Part shown: positions 42,091-52,939 of the stretch, one piece after another
How positions within the stretch are numbered: the stretch's first letter is position 1
Layout of the letters: each line of letters opens with the position of its first letter
Assembly: GCA_031398975.1 (NCBI GenBank)
Contig: JANNOI010000008.1
Location: 1 to 64,000 of the forward strand
DNA length: 64,000 bases
Reading direction: 5' to 3'
From: JAKFWI01 sp031398975
GTDB taxonomy: Bacteria > Pseudomonadota > Alphaproteobacteria > Caulobacterales > Aquidulcibacteraceae
The notes under the pieces: model-generated
The model's database searches: none
What the model was told of the DNA's origin: nothing
What the model saw: the letters and a program-made list of their open reading frames with translations, nothing else
Made by a program: the position numbers and the translations under genes

Positions 42091-42602
42091 GCATCGCGCT
42101 TTCCCTGGTCGTGGCGCGCGGACGCAATGGGGTGATCGGGCGCGCGGGCGGGCTGCCGTGGCGGCTCGGCTCGGATCTGAAGCATTTCAAGGCCGTCACG
42201 CTGGGCAAGCCGGTGCTGATGGGCCGCAAGACCTGGGAGGGGCTGGCGCTTAGGCCCCTGCCGGGGCGGCCCAATCTTGTGCTGTCGCGGGACGGCGGGT
42301 TCACGGCGCCGGGGGCGTGGGTCTATGCCGATCTCGGGTTGGCGATTGCGGCGGGACGCGCGATGGCGCGCCTCGCCCGGGCTGACGAGGTCGCCTTGAT
42401 CGGCGGGGCCGCGCTCTATGCCCAGGCCTTGCCGCTCGCCGATATCGTGCGCCTCACCGAGGTGGACGCCGCCCCGGACGGGGACGCCTTCTTCCCCCCC
42501 TTCGATGAGAGCGCCTTCCGCGAAACCGCCCGCGCCGATTTCCCCGCCGGCCGGAGGGACGATCACGCCTTCACCCTGCGCACCCTGGTGCGGCGCAGCT
42601 GA
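42087..42602 (+). CDS. folA: Dihydrofolate reductase
   Basis: DHFR regenerates THF after thymidylate synthesis, so its place behind thyA fits. The 171-residue protein has VVARGRNGVIGRAGGLPWRL (Met20-like loop), DLKHFKAVTLGKPVLMGRKTWE with the NADPH-binding G-R-K-T, LPGRPNLVLSRD and the IGGAALYAQAL motif. GTG 42087 lies in GTGA with the preceding stop. The catalytic acidic residue is Asp in GSDLKHF. Confidence 0.95.
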   Translation: MSIALSLVVARGRNGVIGRAGGLPWRLGSDLKHFKAVTLGKPVLMGRKTWEGLALRPLPGRPNLVLSRDGGFTAPGAWVYADLGLAIAAGRAMARLARADEVALIGGAALYAQALPLADIVRLTEVDAAPDGDAFFPPFDESAFRETARADFPAGRRDDHAFTLRTLVRRS

Positions 42603-42686
42603 GACAGGGGCGCCGAGGCGCCAATCGCGGTATCTCGCCGGCCGCCGCCCGGGTAGTGTCCCGCCCGCGCGTGGGGAGGTGGGATC

Positions 42687-43595
42687 ATGGAGTTCGAAAT
42701 CGTCGCCGAGGGGCTTTTGTATCCCGACGGGCCGATCGCGATGGCGGACGGTTCGGTGATCCTGGTCGAGGTGGCGCGCGGGGCGCTGACCCGGGTCTGG
42801 GACGGAAAAACCGAGGTGATCGCCCAGCTTGGCGGGGGCCCGAACGGGGCGGCCCTCGGGCCCGACGGGGCGATCTATGTGTGCAATAATGGCGGCTACG
42901 AATGGGGCGAGATCGAGGGCATGCTCGCGCCCCAGGGCCCCGCCGCAGAGTATGAGAGCGGCCGCATCGAGCGCGTGGACCTGGAAAGCGGCGCCTGGGA
43001 GCAGATCTACGCCGCCGCCGAGGGCGAGCCGCTCTCGGGCCCGAGCGATCTGGTGTTCGACCGCGCCGGAGGCTTCTGGTTCACCGATTACGGCAAATCC
43101 TATCCCCGCTGTCGCGACCATAGCGGGCTCTATTACGCAACGCCGGACGGGTCCTCGATCGCCGAGGTCGTTTACCCCATGAGCACGCTGTGCGGGGTAG
43201 CCCTCGCGCCGGACGAGACCGCCCTCTATTGCGCCGAAACCCTCACCGGCCGGCTCTGGGCGTTCGATCTCGAAGCGCCGGGGCGCATCGCGCCGCGCGA
43301 CGCGCTGCTGCCTGGGCGGTGCGTGGCCACCCTGCCGGGGTTGCATTATCTGGGTGGGCTGGCGGTGGAGGAGGGCGGTCAGGTGTGCGCCACCACCAGT
43401 TTCGAAGGCGGCGTGCGGACCTTCACGGTCGCCTCCGGGGCGAGCGAGCACCATGCCCTGCCGCACCGGCTGGTCAGCAATATCTGCTTCGCCGGCCCCG
43501 ACCGCCGCGACGCCTACATCACCTTGTCGGGCGCCGGCCAACTCATCAAGACGCGCTGGCCGCGCCCCGGGCTGAAGCTCAATTTCGCAGGCTGA
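42687..43595 (+). CDS. SMP-30/gluconolactonase/LRE family protein
   Basis: The six-bladed beta-propeller family includes gluconolactonases and other calcium lactonases. Motifs seen are EGLLYPDGPIAMADGSVILVE, GGGPNGAALGPDGAIYVCNN, SGPSDLVFDRAGGFWFTDYG, LCGVALAPDETALYCAETLT and GLHYLGGLAVEEGGQVCATT. The metal-site Glu/Asn/Asp positions look intact. 302 residues is normal. It precedes a GH130-type gene, so the two may act on the same sugar. Confidence 0.88.
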   Translation: MEFEIVAEGLLYPDGPIAMADGSVILVEVARGALTRVWDGKTEVIAQLGGGPNGAALGPDGAIYVCNNGGYEWGEIEGMLAPQGPAAEYESGRIERVDLESGAWEQIYAAAEGEPLSGPSDLVFDRAGGFWFTDYGKSYPRCRDHSGLYYATPDGSSIAEVVYPMSTLCGVALAPDETALYCAETLTGRLWAFDLEAPGRIAPRDALLPGRCVATLPGLHYLGGLAVEEGGQVCATTSFEGGVRTFTVASGASEHHALPHRLVSNICFAGPDRRDAYITLSGAGQLIKTRWPRPGLKLNFAG

Positions 43596-43666
43596 GACCC
43601 TTCATCGCGGAACATCGCCTTTTCGGCGACGTTAAGGGCCCAGGCGTCAGCGGGACGGGAGGGCGC

Positions 43667-44806
43667 ATGGGCGCGACGTTCGAGGTGGACCGGCTCGTGT
43701 TCGGCCCCGGGGACGTGGACCTCGCGCGCTCGCCGCTGCGGGCTTCCCTAAACGCCGAGACGTTCATTCTGGGCGCGTTCAATCCGGGCCTCGCGCGGCT
43801 CCCCAACGGCAATCTGGTGCTGATGGTGCGGGTGGCCGAGGCGCTGCGCCCGCCGGCGCCGGATGCGCCGATGCAAGCCATCCGCTGGGCGGGGCCAGGG
43901 CGGTACGTGCTCGACGCCTACCCCCGCGCCAGCGTCGAGACGAACGACCCGCGCACCTTCCGCCTGCGCGAGGGCGGCCCCGCGCTTGCGGCGCTCACCT
44001 CCCTGTCCTGGCTCCTGCCGGTGGAGGTCAGCCCAGACGGGCTCCACATCGTCGCCGTCCATTACGACAAGGCGATCGCCCCGGAGGCCGGCTATCAGCA
44101 TTACGGGATCGAGGATGCGCGCATTTCTATGATCGAGGGGCGCTATTGGATGACGACCTGCTCGGTCAGCGCGGAACGTCTGTGCACCACGCTTTATACG
44201 TCCGTAGACGGACTGACTTACACCCCCCATGGCCCCGTGCTCGACCACCAGAACAAGGACATGCTCTATTTCGAGGGCAAAGTCGGGGGCCTGTTCTATG
44301 CGCTGACGCGGCCCCTGGGCGAAGTCTATTTCGCCTATCCCAGAGAGAGCCCCTGGCGTGGCGGCCCCTCGATCAACCTGGCCGCGAGCCCCGATGGGCT
44401 GCACTGGCGCCCGCTGCCCGATCCGTTCATCCGTCCACGGAAGGACGCCGCCTTCGCCGCCCGGATCGGGGGCGGGGCCCCGCCCGTCTGCACCGAAAGC
44501 GGCGATTGGCTGATCCTTTATCACGGCGTGGCCGCCAATGCGCGGGTCGGCGCCTACGCCACCTTCTGGGCGCTGGCGGAAGGGCGCGCGCCGTGGAGGC
44601 TGCTGCACGTGGCGGACGAGACCCCGCTCCTTAAGGCCGCGCCCGCCCTCACCGCCCCGCTCGAGGCCGAGGGCAAGATGTATCTGTCTGATATCGTGTT
44701 CACCACCGGGATCGTGGACGCGGGCGAGGCCTATATCGTCGCCTCCGGGGAGGCCGACCTCGCGTGCCGGATCACCCACGTGCCGAAAGCGGCCTTCGCG
44801 CGCTGA
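43667..44806 (+). CDS. GH130-like glycosidase/phosphorylase
   Basis: The 379-residue protein has the five-bladed propeller pattern of GH130 (beta-mannoside phosphorylases and beta-1,2-mannosidases). Visible are FNPGLARLPNGNLVLMVRVAE, the marker YGIEDARISMIEGRYWMTTC (the Asp acid in IED), DHQNKDMLYFEGKVGG and LYHGVAANARVGAYATFWAL. Whether it uses phosphate or water cannot be told. ATG 43667 is chosen; the frame is open upstream in the SMP-30 gene. Confidence 0.82.
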   Translation: MGATFEVDRLVFGPGDVDLARSPLRASLNAETFILGAFNPGLARLPNGNLVLMVRVAEALRPPAPDAPMQAIRWAGPGRYVLDAYPRASVETNDPRTFRLREGGPALAALTSLSWLLPVEVSPDGLHIVAVHYDKAIAPEAGYQHYGIEDARISMIEGRYWMTTCSVSAERLCTTLYTSVDGLTYTPHGPVLDHQNKDMLYFEGKVGGLFYALTRPLGEVYFAYPRESPWRGGPSINLAASPDGLHWRPLPDPFIRPRKDAAFAARIGGGAPPVCTESGDWLILYHGVAANARVGAYATFWALAEGRAPWRLLHVADETPLLKAAPALTAPLEAEGKMYLSDIVFTTGIVDAGEAYIVASGEADLACRITHVPKAAFAR

Positions 44807-45832
44807 TCAGCCGAGCACGGCGTCGACAAGGAGGTAGGCGCAGGTCTGCGCGCGCCCAGCCGGGCCCGTGCGCTGGGGGCCTGAAGGCTTGAGCGCCTTG
44901 GCGGGCTCCCGCCGCAACGCTTCCGCGCAGGCGCGGGCGCGGGCGTCGCGGCGCAGATAGGCCGAAAGCGCCCGCACCGTTTCCGGCGCGGCGGCGCGCA
45001 CGCAGGCGCGGCGCGCCTCGGGCCCTTGGGCGGCCGCACGCGCGATCGCGTCCAGGGCGGCGGTGGAAAGCGCGGTCGCGGGATCGGCGCCGGCGGCGGC
45101 CACGAGATCGGGCAGGCTCTGCTGGAACAGGCCCTGTTCAGGCGAGGTTTTCACCGCCGCCGCGCGGCGCGGGGGCGGAGGGGGGGCCGGCGGCGCGAGG
45201 TTTTCTGGGGCGCCCCGCCCGGCCAGGGTCAGCGCCAAGGCGGGCTCGGCGTCCGCCTCCGCCGCTGCGGAGGCGCGCTTGACGGCGTTCCATTGCGCGG
45301 CGAAGCCGGCGTGCGCGGCTTCGCGCGTCGGCCCGGGGCCGGGCTGGCTCAGGCGGGCGATATCGGCGGCGAGGCTGCGCGCCAGCGGCCGGCCCTGCCG
45401 GCGCAGCGTCTGCTCGAACGCCAGCAGGCGCGCGCCCGTCCGGGAGACGATGGCGTCGAGCGCGGAAAGCTCCGCGCGCAGGCGGTGGGCGGTGTCTCCC
45501 GCGCCGGCCGCGGTGCGGGCCTCAAGGAGCCTGTCAGCCAGCGCGCACAGGCGCGCATGGGCGTCCCGCGACGCCCGCGCTTCGTGCGCCGTATACGCGA
45601 GAAAGGCGATCAGCACGGCCGGCGCCAGCGCCACGACCGCGGCCGCAAGCAAAGCCTCCGCCGCGAGCGCTGCGCCCGCGGCGGCGAAGAGGGGGCTCCG
45701 GGCGAGCGCGACCGCGCCCGCGATCCAGGCCAGCGCCGCGAGCGCGCCCGCGCGCAGCGGGGTGAGGCCCGCCGGCGCAGGGGCTTCGATCCGCTCAAGC
45801 GAGGCGTCCGGGTCGATCGGGGCAAAGCGCAT
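44807..45832 (-). CDS. Membrane protein with coiled-coil and C-terminal repeat-like domain (paralogue of next gene)
   Basis: The 341-residue protein has two N-terminal membrane helices (about 28-47 and 57-80), a helical/coiled-coil part (RDAHARLCALADRLLEARTA, ELSALDAIVSRTGARLLAFE), a Pro-rich linker and a C-terminal domain (LDAIARAAAQGPEARRACVR, APETVRALSAYLRRDARARA, CAYLLVDAVLG). This last domain is shared with the neighbour at 45917. No family is recognised. The gap to the neighbour is 84 bases. Confidence 0.65.
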   Translation of the reverse strand: MRFAPIDPDASLERIEAPAPAGLTPLRAGALAALAWIAGAVALARSPLFAAAGAALAAEALLAAAVVALAPAVLIAFLAYTAHEARASRDAHARLCALADRLLEARTAAGAGDTAHRLRAELSALDAIVSRTGARLLAFEQTLRRQGRPLARSLAADIARLSQPGPGPTREAAHAGFAAQWNAVKRASAAAEADAEPALALTLAGRGAPENLAPPAPPPPPRRAAAVKTSPEQGLFQQSLPDLVAAAGADPATALSTAALDAIARAAAQGPEARRACVRAAAPETVRALSAYLRRDARARACAEALRREPAKALKPSGPQRTGPAGRAQTCAYLLVDAVLG

Positions 45833-45916
45833 GGGTGCTGTCCTCGCCGGCGGGGCGGCGCAGCCGGGCCTGCAACCCCCGTGCCAAGCCGGCGCCCTTG
45901 AGCGCGCAGCGTCGTC

Positions 45917-47713
45917 TCAGGCGGAAGCGGTGTCGATCAGCAGGAAGGCGCGGGTGGCGTCGGCGCTCATGGAGGCGCGCCCGCGGCTTAGAAGCTCGCC
46001 CACGTGCACGCCGTCCCCGCGCAGAAAGGCGTTCGCGTCCGCGCGGGCTTCGCGGTCACGCTCGAGATAATCGGCCATGCGCCGGACCGCCTCGGGGGCG
46101 GCGTCGCGCACCGCGCGCCGGCGGGCCTGGGCGCCGTTGCGGGAGCGCTGGGCGATGCGATCGAGCGTGGAGAGGTTGAACACCTCGCCGAGGCGCAGCC
46201 CCGCAGCCTCCACCAGCGCCAGCGGCGCGCCGCGCTGGGCCTCCGGGTCGCGGGCGGGCGAGGGCGTGGTTTGGGGATCGCGCGGCCTTACCGGGCGGGC
46301 GTCGAGGAAGGGGGCTTCTGGTCGGGAGGTCTCCGGGCGGGAGAGAGGGGCGCGTTCGTCGTCGATCGCGGCCAGCACGTCGCGCCACGTCCAGCGGGGG
46401 GCGTCTTCCTCCGGCGGAAGGGGCGGGGAGGGCGGGGCGGGCGGCGGCGCCGGGGGCGGGCTGGGCGAAGCGCGCCCGGGGGACACGCCGGACAGGGTCT
46501 CCGATAGGCCGGGCTCGGCCGGGCGGGGGCGCTGGGGCGGGCTTGGGGGTTCGATGGGGCGCCGCGGCGGCGCGGGCGGCGTAGGCGCTGCGGCGCGTGC
46601 GGGGCGTGCGGTCTGGGTTGCGTTCTGCAGGGCCGCGTCCGGCGGGAGCTGCGGCGGGGCGGTGGCGGCGGCGCGGCGCGCGCCCTCGGCGGCCTCGCGC
46701 GCGGCGAGCGCTGTTTCTTTGAGCCGCTCCAATGCCGCGGCGGCCTCGCGCTCCACCGCGGCGGCCTCCTGGCGGATCAGGCCGGTGACGCGCTTGGCGT
46801 CCTCCACCGCGGCGCGGGTGCTGTCGCGGACCGCGCCCGCCGTGTCGGCGGCGACGAAGGTGGCGGCTTCCGCGGACTGGCGCGCCGCGTCGGTGAGCGC
46901 GCTCGCCTGGGTCAGGGCGTCCAGCGCGCCGCCCAGAACGCTCTCCAGCCGCAGCGTCGATTCCGCGCTGGCCTGCGCCGCCTGGCTCAGCGCGCCGGTG
47001 CGGTCGGAGATCAGGGCGGCGGCGGCGCCGAAGGAGGACAAGCGCGCGTCCAGCGCCTCGTCCGCGGCGCGGACTTCGGATTCCGCCAGGCGCGCGGCGT
47101 CGGCGATCAGGCGGGTGTGGCGGGAGATGCTGTCCCCGATCAGGCCGGCCTGGCGGTTCAGGTCTTCGGCGATCTGGCTGAGTGCGGCCCGCTCGCGCGC
47201 GACGCCGGCGAGCATGGCTTGCGCCCCCGCTTCGGCCGCGGCCGCGGCCGCCTCCATCGTGCGCGCCTGATCGGCCATCAGCGTCTCGAGCGTGCGGGCT
47301 TTTTCGAGCGCGGCGTCGACCGCGCGCTCGAGGACCTCGATCTCGCCGCGGACGGCCACGCCCACCCGGCGGGCGGACGCTTCGATGCCGGGGGAGGGCT
47401 CAAGCATGCGGGAGGCCGCGTCCGCCAGGCGCCCCGCCTCCGCGCGTGCGCGTACGCCCTCCCGCGCGGCCGCCCCGGACACCGTCAGGATCAAGGCCGG
47501 CAGCAGGATGAACAGCCCAAGCGCCACCTGCAGGGCCGGCTCCAGGCTCAAAAGCGTCGGGACGCCGAGATAAAGATAAACGAACACGCCCGCGCCGAGC
47601 GCCCACGCTACCGCCGCCAGCCCCGCGAACGCGAAGACGGCGCCGCCGCGCTGCGTCGGCGCCGCAGCCGCATCGTCGCCGGAATCCGTGCTGTCCCCGT
47701 CCGACCTGCCCAT
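45917..47713 (-). CDS. Membrane-anchored coiled-coil protein of unknown function
   Basis: The 598-residue protein starts with two hydrophobic segments (FAFAGLAAVAWALGAGVFVY and ALGLFILLPALILTVSG), then a long Ala-rich coiled-coil of about 280 residues (RLESVLGGALDALTQASALT, a laminin/chemoreceptor-like style), a Pro-rich linker, and a C-terminal domain (FNLSTLDRIAQRSRNGAQAR, APEAVRRMADYLERDREARA, RAFLLIDTASA) matching that of the gene at 44807. ATG 47713 is chosen; the frame also opens at 47788. A structural or polarity role is possible, but not shown. Confidence 0.65.
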   Translation of the reverse strand: MGRSDGDSTDSGDDAAAAPTQRGGAVFAFAGLAAVAWALGAGVFVYLYLGVPTLLSLEPALQVALGLFILLPALILTVSGAAAREGVRARAEAGRLADAASRMLEPSPGIEASARRVGVAVRGEIEVLERAVDAALEKARTLETLMADQARTMEAAAAAAEAGAQAMLAGVARERAALSQIAEDLNRQAGLIGDSISRHTRLIADAARLAESEVRAADEALDARLSSFGAAAALISDRTGALSQAAQASAESTLRLESVLGGALDALTQASALTDAARQSAEAATFVAADTAGAVRDSTRAAVEDAKRVTGLIRQEAAAVEREAAAALERLKETALAAREAAEGARRAAATAPPQLPPDAALQNATQTARPARAAAPTPPAPPRRPIEPPSPPQRPRPAEPGLSETLSGVSPGRASPSPPPAPPPAPPSPPLPPEEDAPRWTWRDVLAAIDDERAPLSRPETSRPEAPFLDARPVRPRDPQTTPSPARDPEAQRGAPLALVEAAGLRLGEVFNLSTLDRIAQRSRNGAQARRRAVRDAAPEAVRRMADYLERDREARADANAFLRGDGVHVGELLSRGRASMSADATRAFLLIDTASA

Positions 47714-47935
47714 GCGCTCGAACCTGCTCGCCGCCCGTCCGGCTGTATAGAAATCGCGCCGCACCGGCGCAACGCGCAACCCAACCATCCGACTTTGACG
47801 AAAAGGCGGCTCGGGATCGGCGGTTTTGCCGGCCGGGCATGCAATCGGCGTGCCGTCTTGAGCGCACGAGAGCGTGTGAACGATCGCGCGTCTGGGCTCT
47901 TGACGCCCCGGAGGACGTGGGCCACAAGCGCGGTG

Positions 47936-47950
47936 TGTTACATTATAACA
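47936..47950. promoter_or_regulatory. Zur-like 15-bp palindrome
   Basis: TGTTACATTATAACA has perfect 5-bp arms TGTTA/TAACA. Zur (zinc-uptake regulator) boxes share TGTTATA-type half sites, so a metal-responsive repressor is a reasonable guess; other Fur-family regulators cannot be excluded. It lies 80-100 bases before the small membrane protein at 48037 and in the upstream side of the divergent coiled-coil gene at 47713. Confidence 0.45.
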
Positions 47951-48036
47951 GAACGCACCTCGACAAGGCTGGGCTTCAGGGCGGGGGCGCCGGCGCGGCG
48001 TCGCGCACCCATCTCGCCCATGCGGCGGTGGTGGCG

Positions 48037-48351
48037 ATGCACCTGATGTGCTGCGGGGCCCCCGTGCTCGCCGTGGCGGGCGCGGCGCTCGGCCTGGTGG
48101 CGCTCGGCGGGGCGATGGGCTGGCTTCACGCCCTGGTGCATGGGCACGAATTGGTCCTCCTGGCGCTGTCGGGATGTCTGGTGGCGGCGGGGGGCTTTGG
48201 GGAGTGGGCCGTGCGCGGCTCGCGCCGGGGCGTTCCAGTGCTGTTTGCGGTTTCCGTGGCGTGCCTTGCCCTCAATGTCGCGATCGTGGCGAGCCATCGC
48301 CTGCCCGGGATAGCGGGCGCCGCCGCCCACGTGGAAGCCGCGCGGCGCTGA
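48037..48351 (+). CDS. Small membrane protein, MerC-like in its first helix, unknown function
   Basis: The 104-residue product starts MHLMCCGAPVLAVAGAALGL and has about three hydrophobic helices. The CC-G-A-P in the first helix recalls metal-handling MerC/MerT-type proteins, and a Zur-like palindrome lies upstream. In-frame GTG codons at 48028 and 48031 are alternative starts, and the frame is open to 47839. The family link is weak. Confidence 0.5.
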   Translation: MHLMCCGAPVLAVAGAALGLVALGGAMGWLHALVHGHELVLLALSGCLVAAGGFGEWAVRGSRRGVPVLFAVSVACLALNVAIVASHRLPGIAGAAAHVEAARR

Positions 48352-48465
48352 CGCGCCCGGGCCTGCGCCGAGGGCCGGGTTGACGGCGGCGCGAAGTGGC
48401 GTAGCTTCAGGACGAGATGTCGCAGGCGGGAGCGCCGAGACGGCGTCCCCGGGAGGCTTGCGGCG

Positions 48466-48633
48466 ATGAAAGACAATTTGCCCGTCCGGTGCGTCAAGCA
48501 CGGCCTCTGCGCCGCCTCCACGGCCGCGTTGGTGGTGGTCGCGGTGCTGCTGGCGGGCGCTGCGCTGGGGGACGGCGCAATCGAGGTGGTGCGGGCCACG
48601 AGCACGCTGCAGGTCGCGGGCCTCACGCCCTGA
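48466..48633 (+). CDS. Small membrane/secreted peptide (55 residues)
   Basis: MKDNLPVRCVKHGLCAASTA is followed by a hydrophobic helix (ALVVVAVLLAGAALG) and a short polar tail. ATG 48466 has a GGGAGG site 9 bases upstream, which supports translation. There is a space of 84 bases to aspC. Signal peptide or single-pass protein; no family is recognised. Confidence 0.55.
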   Translation: MKDNLPVRCVKHGLCAASTAALVVVAVLLAGAALGDGAIEVVRATSTLQVAGLTP

Positions 48634-48717
48634 CGGATCCGGTCCGGGCGACGGCTGCGGTGGCGTTTCCGCTGCGGCGCAGGTAAAGGCTGGGCGAAAC
48701 CGGAAGGATCGCCCCCC

Positions 48718-49938
48718 ATGGCCGCCCCGCAGCTGAGCCCCCCCGTATCGGCAGCGCTTGCGCGCATCAAACCCTCGCCCACCCTGGCCGTCACCGCCAA
48801 GGCGCGCGCGCTCAAGGCCGCGGGCCGCGACGTGATCTCGCTGGGCGCAGGAGAGCCCGATTTCGACACGCCGGAACACATCAAGGAAGCCGCCATCCGC
48901 GCGCTGCGCGAGGGCAAAACCAAATATACCGACGTCGACGGGATCCCGGAGCTCAAGGACGCGATCTGCGCCAAGTTCCAGCGCGAGAACGGGCTCTCCT
49001 ACACGCGCGCGCAGGTCAATGTTTCGCCCGGCGGCAAGGCGGTGATCTTTAACGCGTTTCTCGCCACGCTCGATGCGGGCGACGAGGTGATCATCCCCGC
49101 GCCCTATTGGGTGAGCTATCCGGACATGGTGCTTTTGTGCGGGGGCCGCCCCGTGCTGGTGGAGACGACGCTGGAAGCGGGCTTCAAGGTCGATCCCGCC
49201 GCGATCGCGCGCGCGATCACGCCGCGGACCAAATGGATCATCCTCAACTCGCCCTCAAACCCCTCCGGCGCGGCCTATACGGGCGAGGAATTGAAGGCGA
49301 TCGCGGCCGTGCTGCTCGATGCGCCCCATGTGTTCGTGCTTACCGACGATATGTACGAGCATCTGGTCTATGACGGGTTCTCGTTCACGACGATCGCGCA
49401 GGTGGAGCCGAGGCTCTATCCGCGCACGCTGACGATGAACGGGGTGTCGAAGGCCTATTCCATGACCGGCTGGCGGATCGGCTATGCGGCCGGTCCTGAG
49501 GGACTGATAAAGGGCATGGCGAGCGTGCTCTCCCAATCGACGTCCAACGCCAATTCCATCGCCCAGTATGCGAGCGTCGAGGCGTTGAACGGCCCGCAGG
49601 ATTTCATCCCCCGCCACCAGGCGCTGTTCCAGGCGCGGCGCGACCTCGTGGTCTCGGGGCTGAACGCGGCGCCGGGCCTGTCCTGCCCCACGCCCGAGGG
49701 CGCGTTCTACGTCTATCCATCGCTCGCCGGGCTGATCGGCAAGCGGGCGCCGAGCGGGGCCGTGATCGCCACGGACGAGGATTTCGCCCGCGAGGTGCTG
49801 GAGGCGGAGGGCGTGGCGGTGGTGCATGGGGCGGCCTTCGGCGCGAGCCCGTGCTTCCGCATCTCCTACGCCACCTCCAACGCGCTGCTCGAAGAGGCCT
49901 GCCTGCGGATCAAGCGGTTCTGCGAGGCGATTGCCTGA
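48718..49938 (+). CDS. aspC: Pyridoxal-phosphate aminotransferase (aspartate-type, class I)
   Basis: This is a fold-type I aminotransferase close to alphaproteobacterial aspartate/prephenate aminotransferases (group Ib). Motifs are SLGAGEPDFDTPEHIKEAA, TKYTDVDGIPELKDAI, SPSNPSGAAYTGEELKAI, the PLP lysine in TMNGVSKAYSMTGWRIGY and a C-terminal RISYATSNALLEEA with the carboxylate-binding Arg. 406 residues is standard. The exact amino-acid specificity needs assay. Confidence 0.88.
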   Translation: MAAPQLSPPVSAALARIKPSPTLAVTAKARALKAAGRDVISLGAGEPDFDTPEHIKEAAIRALREGKTKYTDVDGIPELKDAICAKFQRENGLSYTRAQVNVSPGGKAVIFNAFLATLDAGDEVIIPAPYWVSYPDMVLLCGGRPVLVETTLEAGFKVDPAAIARAITPRTKWIILNSPSNPSGAAYTGEELKAIAAVLLDAPHVFVLTDDMYEHLVYDGFSFTTIAQVEPRLYPRTLTMNGVSKAYSMTGWRIGYAAGPEGLIKGMASVLSQSTSNANSIAQYASVEALNGPQDFIPRHQALFQARRDLVVSGLNAAPGLSCPTPEGAFYVYPSLAGLIGKRAPSGAVIATDEDFAREVLEAEGVAVVHGAAFGASPCFRISYATSNALLEEACLRIKRFCEAIA

Positions 49939-50015
49939 CGCCTGCGCCCTCCTCATCTCCATCAGGATCGCGTAAAGACGCCTGCGGGCGGTCGTCACAT
50001 TGGGAAGGACATCGC

Positions 50016-50486
50016 ATGGAACCGAACATCGGCATCGATAAGCAGGACCGCCAAGGCGTCGCTGACGGCCTCGCGCAGGTGCTGTCCGACACGTACGCCC
50101 TCTACGCCAAGACGCACGCCTATCACTGGAACGTCACGGGGCCGCAATTCAACTCGCTGCACCTCATGTTCATGACGCAATATACCGAGCTCTGGAACGC
50201 GCTGGACGATATCGCCGAGCGGATTCGCAGCCTCGGCGTCGTCGCGCCCGGGCCGGAGGCGGTCGCCAAGCGCACCGCGATCGTGGCCGATAATGGCGAT
50301 GCGAGCGCGACCCAGATGGTCAAGAACCTGCTCGCCGGCCACGAAACGCTCATCAAATCCGCCCGAGAGGCGCTGCGCCAGGCCGAGGAAGCCGGCGACG
50401 ACGCCAGCGCCGACCTGATGACCGCCCGGGTGGCCTTTTCGGAAAAAACCGCCTGGATGCTGCGCGCGACGGCGGAGGCGGAGTGA
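50016..50486 (+). CDS. dps: Dps-family DNA-protecting ferritin-like protein
   Basis: Dps binds DNA and oxidises iron to protect against peroxide. The 156-residue helical protein has the ferroxidase motifs: His in THAYHWNVTGPQFNSLHLMF and the acidic pair in NALDDIAERIRSLG. A GGAAGGA site precedes ATG 50016. Its stop overlaps the next gene (GTGA). Confidence 0.9.
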   Translation: MEPNIGIDKQDRQGVADGLAQVLSDTYALYAKTHAYHWNVTGPQFNSLHLMFMTQYTELWNALDDIAERIRSLGVVAPGPEAVAKRTAIVADNGDASATQMVKNLLAGHETLIKSAREALRQAEEAGDDASADLMTARVAFSEKTAWMLRATAEAE

Positions 50487-50887
50487 GCGCGGAGATCGTC
50501 GCGGCGTTCCGGCGCTACGATGCGGCGTGGCGGGGCAAGGATTGGCGCACCTTGGAGGAGGCGCTCTCGGAGCGCGTGGTCTTTCTCTCGCCCCGCTTCT
50601 CCGCGCGCCTGGAGGGCCTGGCGGCCTGCATCGACAGCGTGCGCGGTTTCTTCGAGCGCTGCACGCTGCTCGAGTATCAGGAGATCGACTTGATCGTCGA
50701 CAAGAGCGGGCCGACGGCGGTGGCCACCCATCGCTGGCGCATGCGCTGGCGCTCGGACATGCACGAGCAGACCGATACCGGGCGCGACATCCTTATCTTC
50801 GCCGACGAAGCGGGGGTGTGGCGGGTGGTGTGGCGCATCATGATCGAGGATCACGCCGATAGCGGCGCCAAGGTGCTGCTGAGCTGA
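50483..50887 (+). CDS. SnoaL/NTF2-fold protein of unknown function
   Basis: The 134-residue product has the small alpha-beta cone pattern: FRRYDAAWRGKDWRTLEEAL, RVVFLSPRFSARLEGLAACI, FFERCTLLEYQE and DILIFADEAGVWRVVWRIM. Such proteins are ketosteroid-isomerase-like and varied in function. It is coupled to dps by a 4-base overlap, which suggests a stress link by context only. It is convergent with typA. Confidence 0.7.
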   Translation: MSAEIVAAFRRYDAAWRGKDWRTLEEALSERVVFLSPRFSARLEGLAACIDSVRGFFERCTLLEYQEIDLIVDKSGPTAVATHRWRMRWRSDMHEQTDTGRDILIFADEAGVWRVVWRIMIEDHADSGAKVLLS

Positions 50888-50907
50888 GCGCCTGAGCCCC
50901 GCCCGCC

Positions 50908-52740
<1,833 letters not shown>

Positions 52741-52939
52741 GGGGAAGCCTGTCTGCTCGGCGGAAGAATAGGGGCCTTACTGCCCGCTTCGGCGCACCGC
52801 GGCAAGCCGCCGGGGCCAAGGCGCGCTGCGTCGCAACCCGAAATCTTACGATTCCCTTGTGCGCCGCAACATGGAATCGAGGCGTCAATCTATTGATTTA
52901 TTTAGGTTTGGGGCCGGGCTATGCGTTATCGGGACGATC

